Shown here one piece after another: positions 34,083 through 44,019 of a stretch of DNA of 64,000 nt. This DNA is from Verpa conica. Its lineage: Eukaryota > Ascomycota > Pezizomycetes > Pezizales > Morchellaceae. The position numbers and the translations under genes are program-made. Position 1 is the stretch's first letter, and every line of letters begins with the position of its first letter. Under the pieces are notes generated by a model. The model was not told the origin of the DNA, searched no databases, and saw only the letters and a program-made list of their open reading frames with translations. The stretch spans positions 1,240,001 to 1,304,000 of the forward strand of contig JAUFSD010000012.1 in assembly GCA_033030425.1 (NCBI GenBank), in the 5' to 3' direction.

Positions 34083-35585
34083 GGTGATTATAGTGATGGC
34101 AGTATGTAAATACAAGGCGTGCCATTAATAAGGGAGGGGGAGGCACGCGTATACCGGCAACCCCCGATATAAGGCATCCAGTCTGACGCGTGACGTGTTT
34201 GCATAAAGTGTAAACAAGTGTTCGGCCAGGATCTAAGGGTCAAAGCTTAGACAACCATCTACAGTGACCAGTCAAGGTTATTTGTGGAATAGGTCACAAA
34301 TGGCGAGGTATGACTTGCATGTGGTAAAAAAAAAGCCTGGAAAATCATTGAAGGATGGCGCAAATTTTAAAGTTCTCACTCAAGGTATGCTTTAAGTTAG
34401 GGAGCTCATATTAAAAGGGAATTTAATCCAGCTCCTTGTATATCGTGCCTGGTTATTTTAATTATTGAGAAAGTAGCGAGGGGAGAAATATGACTTTATG
34501 TGGCGTTTAGAAACATGTCTCACAAAGGGTCCTAACTAGTCGTTGTAAAACAATTAAGCCCACATGTACATGAGTGATACACATGGCTCTTAACAACTCA
34601 CAAAGCCTGTGTTCCCAGCTTTCAGCCATTACTCCTCTTATCTAAATAGATTTTCGAGTCTCTAATGCATGCCCCACGACGGAGTCATAACAGGAAAAAC
34701 AACGGTATAAATGCGGGCTGTGTCAGGTGAGTACCTGATACAAATGATAAGGACTGGTTTGGATTGTCAGGCTTCGATAAAAGTTTTCCCTAAAAAACTT
34801 ATAGCACCAAAGAGTGTTCGCTTAAAGATGATTTTAGGGGAAAAAGGCAATAAACCCTGCGACTGAAATGACCTATATTACCACTGTTACTGCTAGGCTC
34901 TGCCATAATAAGGATTATAAGATGTACCATATGCACGCCACGTTTCTATGGGCGGTGGTAGGTTTGGGGTTTAGATACGGTTTGTCTCTAAAGATTCCTT
35001 ATACTTTATTTTTGTTGATGGTTGGTAAACAAAGTAATCCTAGACCTAGAGATATCTAGCTAGAGAACAAAGTAACATCCCTGCTCTACACGTAGGAGTA
35101 CGTAAAATTAACCTCTAAAACACTTTCGATAATTTAGACCTATCATTCTTGTAAAAAATTTCTGTTGTTTACCCCCGGAAAACAACTATGGTTGGGGGGA
35201 ATCTTGGCAAAACAAATGGCACCCTCTTATCATTCCGACAACAGGTATAAGACGTTTATGAAGCTTGATGTCCAAGAGGAGGTACATAACACTCAAAGGA
35301 AATGAGATACAAGTAGAAAGATTGTAGTTCTTATTCCTAATCACGATTTAAGGGAAGTATAGAAGTTTTATTTTATCTGAAACGGGGGTGCCCAAACATC
35401 TCTAGTTTTTTTTCCATATGAATTCCACCCTGAAGGAGCATTAGAATCCCCTCGAAGCGAATCTATTAATACAACTTAGGTAGTACCTACGACGGACCTT
35501 CCACACTCAACAATGTCCTCAGTCTGGATCCGTGTGCTGAACCCATGAGAGATTACAAACAGCTCAAACATCCTAATCTACGCCC
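34083..35585. other. Spacer, no gene supported
   Basis: Promoter side of member B, then AT-rich DNA with a 63-codon frame at 34868-35059 that has no support. No element boundaries found. Confidence 0.5.
34121..34135 (-). promoter_or_regulatory. TTATTAA-type core promoter box upstream of member B
   Basis: On the minus strand CCTTATTAATGG lies about 45 bp before the start codon. The same box precedes members F and G. Confidence 0.4.
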
Positions 35586-36140
35586 TTAGACACTCTTATG
35601 GCCCTGCTGTAGCGCATGACAGTTTTTGCGAGGTACGTCAGCTGCCAGTGCAAGGCTCCATTCAATGCCTGCCAAATCACCCAAGACGTGGTTGAAATTT
35701 TCACTATATGAACCGGCTCGCGCTTCAGCGCTTGTTTCTCCTTGTTCTCGTGGTATCTTTAGCCATGCAAGGAACAATAGATTCTGAAGAGCACCTCTCT
35801 TAGTAGTAGGGTGAGACTCGGTAGTTTCTACGTTGTCTCTCGTATCATCTAAAGGTTCTGTACCGAAAACATTCTGAGTTCGTGTCTCGGCAGACGTGAG
35901 CTGGCCAGGTGACTTTGATCTCCCGCGTACCCCCGCGCGCTTCCTTCTTGGTTTTTCAGAAAGCACGAAACATTGTGCCTCGCCTAATTCCCTCATTTGC
36001 TGGTTACTATCGCCCGCTCCATCACGCCCACAGACAAGATAAATGCAAGGAGCATCGATTGAACCCTCCAATCGAGCTTGTACATTGTCCGTGACACGCT
36101 CAATATGAGTATATACGGCATCGAGCCCCGATCTTTGGTC
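35586..36140 (-). CDS. Possible terminal exon of an unrecognised gene
   Basis: The frame runs 185 codons from a plausible acceptor (TATAG before 36140) to the stop. It begins DQRSGLDAVYTHIERVTDNV and continues SIDAPCIYLVCGRDGAG, which looks like an ordered alpha/beta segment. A basic stretch (KPRRKRAGVRGRSKSP) and a helical tail follow. No ATG lies in the ordered part, so an upstream exon is required; a donor-like GTAGGC near 36196 is a candidate. It may equally be a gene remnant. I do not recognise the protein. Confidence 0.3.
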   Translation of the reverse strand, partial: DQRSGLDAVYTHIERVTDNVQARLEGSIDAPCIYLVCGRDGAGDSNQQMRELGEAQCFVLSEKPRRKRAGVRGRSKSPGQLTSAETRTQNVFGTEPLDDTRDNVETTESHPTTKRGALQNLLFLAWLKIPREQGETSAEARAGSYSENFNHVLGDLAGIEWSLALAADVPRKNCHALQQGHKSV

Positions 36141-36829
36141 CTATATGCCAAATTTATGATCAGTAATGGGGAATATAGCATGGTATCTATTCGTGCCTAC
36201 TTTATAGATGTTTTGCGGGGCTTTCCCAAGCCCTCTTAACGCTATCTAAGCCAGTCAGGTCTTCTAATGGGCCGACCCACATTTGAGCTTGCCCGCACTG
36301 TATTTGGCCTTAAACATCATTACAAGAGGCTTGTCCCGAAGGTACCACCAGTGGGTACCGGTTTGGGGTGGGCTCTAGGGAAATAAGAGTAATATTAGTT
36401 CTTACTTGGGCTTGCCTAGGCTCCCATCAGCTAAGTTAGGCTGGGCTGGGCTGTGCCGGGCCAGCCCGGCACCTTTTTTGCCTGGGCTTGCTCATTGGAA
36501 AGCCTCAAGTCAGTGCATCTGGCATTGTCTGCAGGAGTTTGCCGCTCACGTTTCATGGAACGCAGTTAGTGCCAGAAGCAGTATTCGAGCTCCGTTCTTG
36601 ATGAAGGAGACTAGTAATTTCGTTATCATAAAATGCTCTAGAGGGGTTTGTGGTTGATTCTAGAGTCTCCTCGACCCGCGGATTGCTTTTCCCAGCCTTC
36701 TTACTCAATCTTTCCGACATGTTTCTGAAAGTGATAGTAAGATACGTTCAGTTAATGGACAGTAGAAATTTCAATACATGAATCTAATTAAGAGGAATTG
36801 GGGGGGTTTTGGTACCCACCCACTTGTTG
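36141..36829. other. Spacer with a GC-rich patch
   Basis: Contains an imperfect GGGCTGGGCTG-type GC-rich stretch near 36410-36470. No supported gene. Confidence 0.5.
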
Positions 36830-37017
36830 ATCTGTGTATCGCTTATTGAGTATGCCAAGAACGAATCATGAGACTTCACTCGTAGTGCCGCCGGTCGCAA
36901 CAGTTAGAGCAATGGCCACAATAGCATAGTAAACTGTGTCGGCACTTCGAGACTCCTCATTTTGATTGAACTCACTGATTCTTCGCCTAGTACCGCTACC
37001 ATCTTCAAGTGAGGAGT
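36830..37017. repeat. Left part of a duplicated segment split by the LINE
   Basis: From GAGTATGCCAAGAAC onward this DNA matches 46357-46520 with moderate divergence (shared GACTTCACTCGTAGT, CATAGTAAACTGTGTCGG). It continues on the other side of the LINE at about 44170-44230 (AACCAACTCTGAAG), matched at 46590-46628. It holds a remnant minus-strand frame (TVYYAIVAIALTVATGG). Confidence 0.65.
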
Positions 37018-37501
37018 CAGAGACAACGACCCCAACGAAACGAGTTTTTGGAAATAAAAGAACAACCAACAAGATATTATTTGAGAAAAGTGCATATTTG
37101 GAATCAGAAGAGAGAGAAGTATCTACCCTACAAGTTTGAGAAAAATCAGAGTTCTATTGTGGAAGTTCCTGTTTTCACATAGGAAAGTTTGGTTGCCACC
37201 TCCAATAGGAGTGCTGGGAGCAGGAGGAGAGCAGCTCTACCAGCTGTTTTATCAAATAACTTTTTAACCAGTACAGCTATTATCAAAAGGATTTCAGATT
37301 CGGAATCGTGGAGTTCTGTTTGTGCAGATAAAGTTCTTTCCGTAAGAATTAAACTCACCTTACGAGGCCCTTTTGGGTAAAACGCCCCCAAGAGAGAAGC
37401 GGAGAAGCGACACGTATACAAGTCTTGGCAAGAGGCTTGGCAGAGAACGATAGAAACTGGTAGAAGCCGTATTAGATAAGACAGGGTAACAGCATACAGG
37501 G

Positions 37502-40036
37502 ATGGAGGTAGTGGTGGAAAACAATGTTATTGTTAACAGGCAGGGAGTCAGGTGTTGGTATCCAGTGGGAGAAAGGAAGGTAGAGAAACATAGGAAGTTG
37601 GTGTACTTGCGGGAGGGCGGAGGTGTTACAGGAGAAAAGCAGAGATTTAGTGCAGTAACGTGGGATATGGAAGACAGAGAAGTGCTCGAGGCGTGGTGGA
37701 ATGGGAGATTGTTTATCAGACAGCTGAACAAGATTACTAGGAAAATGGAGTATGTTACTCTTCCGGGGGTGGATAGAGGACAGATAGAAGGACCCTGGGG
37801 GGCGAACGAATGGAACGCCTTTGTTGCATCCAAGGTGGATCAAGAAGTAAGCGAGGTGGGTATTGTGATGAAGATGGTTACGAAGGCAAAGAGGACAGCA
37901 GAAGCATGGGGAGAGAGCGATAAACACCTGGTAAGAAAAGACGGAGAAGGAAATGTTGAGATGGATGATTATCGAAGGGAGGTCGCGGAATTGCTGGGAG
38001 AAATTTTGGAAGAGAAAAAGAAGACAGTATATGTGCCAGGTGTAGGGGCCACGGTGGAGGTGGTGGATTTGACTAAGGATATTTGTATGGAAGATTTGCA
38101 GCGTGAGGTCGAGGGTGGGGAGGATGTAGAAATGGAAGATGAGGAGGATTATCGGGTGAACAGCGCTCAGAAGGAAGAGATGCGAAGAAACGTGGAGGTA
38201 GTGGAGTGCGTGGAGGCTTTTAAAACGAGTGAGGCAAGAGTGGAAATTGAGGAGGCAATTGAGGAGTTTAGGAGGGCAGTTAGTGAGAATTCAGATGTGA
38301 GGGAAGTGAGGGAGATGATTGAGAAAAGAGAAAAGAGGATTAGGGAGGAGGAGGAGAGGGCAGGAGTGAAGGCCGGGAAAAGAAGAGTGGTGAAGAGCGT
38401 TGCAAGCGGATTGTTGGCATCGGTACATGCCACTCATATGGGGAGGAATATTGATGAAAGAAGGGTGAGAGAAGAAAAAGACAGGAGGGCGAGGGCGAGG
38501 AGTGAGGAGGAAGCGGCAGAGAGAGAGAAAATTGAGAGAGAAGGGAATAAGGTTGTAAGTATTACCGTGAGTATGTGGAAGGAGATGGTGGAGACGGTTA
38601 AACAGTTGAGGGAAAAGGTTGATATGCTAGAAAAGAAAGTCGAGGGAGGAGAGAGAGTTAGAGGAAAGAAGGCAAGTGTTGCTCCAGTTTTTCCCCTTGT
38701 ACAGTATAAGAGCCCAGTTAGGGCAAGGGGGGGAACACCTGACGTGCCGAGGGAATTACTAGGAGGGAGCTCTGGGAAAGAGGAAACGATGGGGAAAGGG
38801 AAAGGGAAAGACACGGGGAGGGACAGGCGTGAGAGCGGTGAAGGTATTAGGAAGGAATTGGTGGAGAAGACGGTTAGAGAGAGAAAGAGAAGGGAGGAGG
38901 AGGCGGCGGAAAAAGTTAAAGGCGTTATCAGGATTAAGCTGGGAGAGGAAGGAGAAGGAGGGTGCGGAGTAAAAGAAATTTTGGAAAGAGTTGGAATTGA
39001 AGAGGAAGAGGTAGAGAAGGTGGTTAAGGATGGAAAGGGGACGGAAGTTGGCATGAAAGTGTTTTTGAAAGATGCTAACAGGGAGGACGCGGTGCTGGAA
39101 AAAGCGTGGAAACGGGTAGACAATAAGAAGGTGGCGTCTATGGAGAAGTGGGCAGGAATTGTTGTGGGGGGGATCTCAACTAAGTGGAAGGACAGAATGG
39201 GGGAGCTAGGAAGGTGGATTGAGGAGAAAATCGGCCATAAGTTGATGAAGGAACCTAGGTGGCTGATACATCAGGATAAGTGGCTGAATGAGGGTATTTG
39301 GGGGAAATACATTAATGCGAGAAGTGTAGTTGCAGTTCCGGATTACCAGTCGATCGTTATTCATGTGGCGAGGGCAGGCGTTCGTAGCGAAATTTTAACC
39401 AAGCAGTTTATACGGTTCGTGGACAGCGAGGGGTATAACAACGCACATGCAGCAGAGAGGTGGATTAGTCTGGTGAGGGGGGACAAGGAAGGAGCGGCTC
39501 GAGGCACAAAGGTGTGGATGAAGGAGTACGTGGATAGGAAGAGTTTGTGGTGCTCTAAGTGCCAGAGGGAGGGACACGAGTGGTTTAAGTGCAAAAATAG
39601 GGAGAGATGCGAGTGTGGAAAAGAGGGGCACACTTCGAGGACACATAGGTTTTGTTTTGAGAGTTGCAAGAGTAAAGGAAAAGTGGGGGTGTGTAGACAC
39701 CACAAGCTCGATAGGAAGATTGGAAGTGAGTGGAAAGAAGAAGAATTTGAGTGTTTGAGGTGCAGAGGTAGGCATTCTTTTAAAGTGTGTCCTGAGAAGA
39801 ATAGCAGAAAAGAAGGCAGTGCTGCGAAAGTAGGCAGCGTAAGGGGGGGAAAAGGGAGTGATACGGGCGAAAGAAAGGGCAGCGGGAATGAAGTGGTAGA
39901 AGTTCCTGATAGTCAAGAGGAGGGAGGAGAGAGTGCAGACAGTGAGAGCGGCGGAGAGGGGAACGCTATGCGAGGAGTTGTTGAGGTACCTGATAGTCAG
40001 GATGGAGATCATAGTGACAGTGAGGGGGAGAAATGA
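37502..40036 (+). CDS. LINE ORF1, nucleic-acid-binding protein
   Basis: 844 aa, very rich in Glu, Lys and Arg. Residues about 200-400 form long charged helices likely to coil (EEAIEEFRRAVSENSDV, REMIEKREKRIREEEERA, VKQLREKVDMLEKKVEGG). The C-terminal third has a knuckle cluster: CSKCQREGHEWFKC (C-x2-C-x4-H-x4-C, near 683), a second Cys/His module (CECGKEGHTSRTHRFC) and CLRCRGRHSFKVC with shortened spacing. The tail repeats VVEVPDSQ. Role by family: RNA-binding partner in the retrotransposition particle. Its TGA stop is part of the ATGA shared with ORF2. Confidence 0.9.
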   Translation: MEVVVENNVIVNRQGVRCWYPVGERKVEKHRKLVYLREGGGVTGEKQRFSAVTWDMEDREVLEAWWNGRLFIRQLNKITRKMEYVTLPGVDRGQIEGPWGANEWNAFVASKVDQEVSEVGIVMKMVTKAKRTAEAWGESDKHLVRKDGEGNVEMDDYRREVAELLGEILEEKKKTVYVPGVGATVEVVDLTKDICMEDLQREVEGGEDVEMEDEEDYRVNSAQKEEMRRNVEVVECVEAFKTSEARVEIEEAIEEFRRAVSENSDVREVREMIEKREKRIREEEERAGVKAGKRRVVKSVASGLLASVHATHMGRNIDERRVREEKDRRARARSEEEAAEREKIEREGNKVVSITVSMWKEMVETVKQLREKVDMLEKKVEGGERVRGKKASVAPVFPLVQYKSPVRARGGTPDVPRELLGGSSGKEETMGKGKGKDTGRDRRESGEGIRKELVEKTVRERKRREEEAAEKVKGVIRIKLGEEGEGGCGVKEILERVGIEEEEVEKVVKDGKGTEVGMKVFLKDANREDAVLEKAWKRVDNKKVASMEKWAGIVVGGISTKWKDRMGELGRWIEEKIGHKLMKEPRWLIHQDKWLNEGIWGKYINARSVVAVPDYQSIVIHVARAGVRSEILTKQFIRFVDSEGYNNAHAAERWISLVRGDKEGAARGTKVWMKEYVDRKSLWCSKCQREGHEWFKCKNRERCECGKEGHTSRTHRFCFESCKSKGKVGVCRHHKLDRKIGSEWKEEEFECLRCRGRHSFKVCPEKNSRKEGSAAKVGSVRGGKGSDTGERKGSGNEVVEVPDSQEEGGESADSESGGEGNAMRGVVEVPDSQDGDHSDSEGEK

Positions 40037-43000
40037 TAGGACAGCTAATTGTGTTACAGCATAATTGCATGCGGTCCACTAACGCAATGCAAGGGCTAAT
40101 GGAGAGTGGGAAAGAAGCGGATGTGTTATTAATTCAAGAACCGTGGATCGGAAGAGAGAAGAAGGGAAGGAGAGTTGAAGGGCAAGTGAGCGTAGGGGGA
40201 GGCTATATTACGGTGGGAAGTGGTAATTTTGATATTATATTTAAACAGGATGGTGAGAAGAGAGCAAGGGTAATGGCAATGGTGAGAAAAGATAAAGGAA
40301 TAAGGTACAGAGTGAGAACCGATGTTTGGGACGGGGAAGATTGCATGGTGGTGGACGTGGTGACCACGAGAGGAAGGATAAGATTGGTAAATGTGTACAA
40401 TCAGAGGGATTTTAGGGGAGAGGGAGGCTGGGTGATGAGAAGTATACCTGATGAGGCGGTACAAGGGGAGAAGGTATTGCTGATCGGAGATTTTAATGCT
40501 AAATCGAATAGGTGGGAGCCGGGGGTGGACGAGATTAGAAGTGAGATGGTACTGGATGTGGTGGAGAAGCACAGTATGGTGCTGTTAAATGAGATTGGGA
40601 GAGCAACTTGGTTCCGGGGACAGAAGAAGTCGGTGCTGGATTTGGCGTGGACGAGTCCTGAGCTTGAGGGAATGGTTAACTGGGAAATTATTGACGAAAC
40701 AGGATCGGATCATGAAGTGGTAAAAATAGAGATTAGACTAGAGAGAGAAGTGGTGGTTAACGAGGGAGAGAGATGGGATTTTAGGAGAGCAGATTGGGAA
40801 AAGGTGCGGGAAGAGTGGAGGAGAGTGGATAGTGAGAGAGGAGAGGAGTGGAAGAGGTGTCAAGATGAAAAGAATTTGGATGGTATGGCGAGGGAGGTAG
40901 AAATAAGAGTGGGAAGAGCAGTTGCAGCCGGTGTGCCGGTGGCGAGACCGTGTTGGAGAAGTAAAGGGTGGTTTGATGAGGAAGTTAAAGAGGCGAGGAA
41001 GAGAATGAGTAGGGAGCGAAATTGGGAACGGAGAAGTAAAGTGTTTAGAGGAGGGGGTACAGAGTGGAAGAAGAGTAGGAATGAGTATTTTCGGTTGATA
41101 AAAAGGAAGAAGAAGGAGTGCTGGGAGAAGTATATTGAACAAGCGAAAGGTAAGGATATGTGGGGTGTTTGGAAGCTGATAAATAGGAAGAGGCAAGCAA
41201 AAACACCGAATATAAGGTGGGAAGGGAGAGAAGTAGTGGAGTTTGAAGAAAAGGAAAAAATATTTAGGGAGGTTATGTTCCCTAAAGCTCCCGAAGACAG
41301 AGAAGTGAGAATAGGGCGTGAGATTGAGGAAGGGGCAGAAGGGGGAAGAGTGGAAGAGGAAGAGGTTAAAAGAGCAATTTTTAGTCAAGGGTCATATAAG
41401 GCGCCAGGAGGGGATCAAATTGTGTTTAAAGTATTGAAAGAGGTGTGGCAGGTAGGGAGCGACAAGTTGGTGGAAATGTACAGGGAAATGTTGGAAAGAG
41501 GGTATCACGCAAAGGAGTGGAGGAAAGCAGTGGGGGTGATTATACCGAAGCCGGGAAAAGGGGATTACAAGCAAGTTAAGAGTCATAGACCAATCTCGCT
41601 GCTTCCGGTAACAGGTAAGGTGCTGGAGAAGATCGTTGCTAATAGATTGAGTAGGTTGGGGGAGAGGCGGGGTTTTAGTGACTGCCAGTGGGGAGGCAGA
41701 GAACAGAGGTCGGCTGAAGAGTGTGTAGTGCATACGTTGTGGTGGTGTGAAGAGAAGAAGAAAGAAGGAAAGAAAGTTGCACTGATAGCTATGGATATAG
41801 GACAAGCCTTCCCCAACACGTCGAAAGTTGCCGTTGCGAATACGATTAGACGGGAAGGAGGCAGTGAAAGGATAGCTAGGTGGGTGGAAAGTTTTATGAC
41901 GGAAAGAAAAGTTCAGTTGAGGTTTGATGGAGAAAGAGGAGAATGGGCGGGAGTTGAGACTGGTATACCTCAGGGAAGCCCGGTATCACCAGTTTTGTTT
42001 AATTTGCATATGGCACCGGTTTTGAAGGAGATTGAAAAGTATGTGGAAAGGAATATGGAAGGTGAGGTTATTTGCCCCACCTTTATTGACGATGTGACGT
42101 TAGCGGTGGCCGGTGATGACTGGGAGGAGGTAATGGCGAGAGCGAGCAGAGTAATAGAAGTGGCGTATGAGGAAGCTGGGAAGAGAGATATGAAGTGGGA
42201 TAGTGATAAAATGGAGTGGATTAGGTTGTGGAAGAAGAAGGGGGAGTGGGAACAAGGAAATGAAGAAGTTCTGGAGCTGCCAGATCAGACAAATAAAAAG
42301 GAAAGTAGGTGCATGAGATGGCTAGGAGTGTGGGTGGATGATGAGTTGAAGTGGAAAAAACATGTGGAAATAAAAATTGAGGCGGCAAAAAAGGCGGGAG
42401 TTAAGATATGTGGGCTTGCAAAAGGGCTGAAAGGAATGGGAGTAGGGAGTTTGAGGAGTATGTATGTGGGGTGTGCGAGGCAGGTGATGGAGTACGGAAT
42501 GTTGGTGTGGTGGAAGGGACAGGAGGGGTTGGCGAAGAAAATGGATAAGGAAAATGAAAAGGCAATGAGGAGAATAGGAGGACATTTGAGGACAGCGCCG
42601 GGAGCAGCAGTTGAAGTAGAAAGTGATATGATACCGGTTGGAGTTAGGGCGGAAGCGAGAGGGGAGAAAGCCTTGTTGAGAATTATGCAAAAAAGAAATA
42701 AGGAACATCCCTTGAGGAGGGTAGTAGATATTGAGGAAGAAAAGATGAGAGAGGAGAGTTGGACAGAAAGGCGAGGCAGAGGGAAGATGAGGGCGAGTTG
42801 CATTGGAGAACGTATGAGGAGAATGAAGAATAAGGGGTGGGGATGGGGGAAAGGGAAGATAGAGAGTTGGAAGAAGTTTTATGAAGGAGAGCAGAGGTGG
42901 GAGAGAAAGGCGTTGGAGCATGTGGAGATAGTGGTGAACGAGTTTAGGGATAGTGAAGAGCAGAGGCAGAGGGAGAGGAAAGAGGAGAAAGAAGAAGTGT

Positions 43001-43908
43001 TGATATATGTGGACGGGTCGAAGGTGGACGAGCGAGTAGGTGCAGGCGCCTGTCGAATGGGGGGAGATTTTTGGAATCAGAGTTGGTATTTGGGGAAGTG
43101 TATGGAAGTGGTAGATGCTGAGATGCTGGCAATAGAGAAAGCAATGGAGAGAGGATTGAAGGAGTGCAGAGAAGGAGAGGAGAGAAGAGTTACCGTTGTA
43201 TGCGACTCCCAGCAAGCCATTCGACGGGCCAGTCAACGGTCAGCAACGAAAGGTGAACAAATTGCCTATCGCATACGATATTTAGCAGACGCGTACAGAC
43301 AAAGAAATATTGCGTTAAGGATAGAGTGGTGCAAGGCACACGTTGGTATTGGAGGCAATGAAAGGGCAGATAAGTTAGCTAAAGAAGGCACACAGAAGAG
43401 GCATAAAAATGGGAAAGCCTTTGTGTCCTTTAGCTATGTTGAACGAAGAATGAGAGTGGAGACTATTGAGGAGTGGGAGAGGAGATTTCAGAGTAGTCTT
43501 AACAGGGGAAAGAAATATGAAGCGACCCCGATGAGTAGGCATGCAGTGAGGCACCAACCCTCTGTGAGGTATGAGAAGGTGCTTCTAAGCAGGCTGAGAA
43601 CTGAGCATATTGGGTTAAGAGCATATTTGAAACGGATTGGGAAGGTAGAGAGTAGTGAGTGTCAGTGTGGAGGTGGAGTGCAGGATGTACAACATGTGCT
43701 GGAAAAGTGTGTATTGGGGAGTGAGACGAGAAGTAAGGCGAGGGAAAAAGGAATAGAGACGAGAGAAACAATGTTGTATAGTCAGGAGGGGGCAGAGTGG
43801 GCAGTAGAGATTTTTAAAGAATTTGTTAAGAAAGGGGGAATGAGAGAGGAAGAAGATATAAATTGGCAGGAATGGGGGTGGGGAGGGTTAGAGAGAGAAA
43901 TTGTATAG
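40033..43908 (+). CDS. LINE ORF2: endonuclease, reverse transcriptase, RNase H
   Basis: 1291 aa. Residues 1-230: AP-like endonuclease (LQHNCMRSTNAM, LIQEPWIG, LIGDFNAKSNRW, ETGSDHE). Residues about 450-740: reverse transcriptase (SYKAPGGDQI, ALIAMDIGQAFPN, TGIPQGSPVSPVLFNL, FIDDVTLAV with the catalytic Asp pair). Residues about 990-1120: RNase H (LIYVDGSKVD, VDAEMLAIEKAME, VVCDSQQAI, GNERADKLAKEG). A Cys/His motif (CQCGGGVQDVQHVLEKC) closes the protein. All catalytic residues appear present. The ATG at 40033 overlaps the ORF1 stop, implying termination-reinitiation. Confidence 0.95.
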   Translation: MIGQLIVLQHNCMRSTNAMQGLMESGKEADVLLIQEPWIGREKKGRRVEGQVSVGGGYITVGSGNFDIIFKQDGEKRARVMAMVRKDKGIRYRVRTDVWDGEDCMVVDVVTTRGRIRLVNVYNQRDFRGEGGWVMRSIPDEAVQGEKVLLIGDFNAKSNRWEPGVDEIRSEMVLDVVEKHSMVLLNEIGRATWFRGQKKSVLDLAWTSPELEGMVNWEIIDETGSDHEVVKIEIRLEREVVVNEGERWDFRRADWEKVREEWRRVDSERGEEWKRCQDEKNLDGMAREVEIRVGRAVAAGVPVARPCWRSKGWFDEEVKEARKRMSRERNWERRSKVFRGGGTEWKKSRNEYFRLIKRKKKECWEKYIEQAKGKDMWGVWKLINRKRQAKTPNIRWEGREVVEFEEKEKIFREVMFPKAPEDREVRIGREIEEGAEGGRVEEEEVKRAIFSQGSYKAPGGDQIVFKVLKEVWQVGSDKLVEMYREMLERGYHAKEWRKAVGVIIPKPGKGDYKQVKSHRPISLLPVTGKVLEKIVANRLSRLGERRGFSDCQWGGREQRSAEECVVHTLWWCEEKKKEGKKVALIAMDIGQAFPNTSKVAVANTIRREGGSERIARWVESFMTERKVQLRFDGERGEWAGVETGIPQGSPVSPVLFNLHMAPVLKEIEKYVERNMEGEVICPTFIDDVTLAVAGDDWEEVMARASRVIEVAYEEAGKRDMKWDSDKMEWIRLWKKKGEWEQGNEEVLELPDQTNKKESRCMRWLGVWVDDELKWKKHVEIKIEAAKKAGVKICGLAKGLKGMGVGSLRSMYVGCARQVMEYGMLVWWKGQEGLAKKMDKENEKAMRRIGGHLRTAPGAAVEVESDMIPVGVRAEARGEKALLRIMQKRNKEHPLRRVVDIEEEKMREESWTERRGRGKMRASCIGERMRRMKNKGWGWGKGKIESWKKFYEGEQRWERKALEHVEIVVNEFRDSEEQRQRERKEEKEEVLIYVDGSKVDERVGAGACRMGGDFWNQSWYLGKCMEVVDAEMLAIEKAMERGLKECREGEERRVTVVCDSQQAIRRASQRSATKGEQIAYRIRYLADAYRQRNIALRIEWCKAHVGIGGNERADKLAKEGTQKRHKNGKAFVSFSYVERRMRVETIEEWERRFQSSLNRGKKYEATPMSRHAVRHQPSVRYEKVLLSRLRTEHIGLRAYLKRIGKVESSECQCGGGVQDVQHVLEKCVLGSETRSKAREKGIETRETMLYSQEGAEWAVEIFKEFVKKGGMREEEDINWQEWGWGGLEREIV

Positions 43909-43989
43909 ATTAGGATGGTTATTGCTTGAGCATTAGGCTGGAGTGGAGGATTACCATAACCGAAAGGTTCATGTAATTAATGAATAAAA

Positions 43990-44006
43990 CAAAAAAAAAA
44001 AAAAAA
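43990..44006 (+). repeat. A-rich tail of the LINE
   Basis: A run of 16 A after AATAAAAC, directly before the right target duplication. Confidence 0.85.
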
Positions 44007-44019
44007 TCAAGTGAGGAGT

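Larger units (their letters stand above)
37018..44006 (+). mobile_element. Full-length Tad1/I-like non-LTR retrotransposon
   Basis: A 6989-bp element flanked by a 13-bp target duplication TCAAGTGAGGAGT at 37005-37017 and 44007-44019. It has a 484-bp 5' leader, two intact ORFs overlapping by ATGA, a short 3' UTR and an A-rich tail. The combination AP-endonuclease, RT and RNase H with a knuckle-bearing ORF1 fits the Tad1/I group. The intact frames and precise duplication mark a recent, possibly competent copy. It interrupts the array between members B and C and splits an older duplicated segment. Confidence 0.95.

Noticed and set aside
34868..35059. 63-codon frame with a hydrophobic centre
   Set aside because: Isolated, no signal-peptide-like start, no relation to the array family.
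38167..43771. Long minus-strand frames opposite the LINE (up to 304 codons)
   Set aside because: Pyrimidine-rich shadows of the purine-biased sense ORFs, giving Leu/Ser/Pro/His-rich translations.
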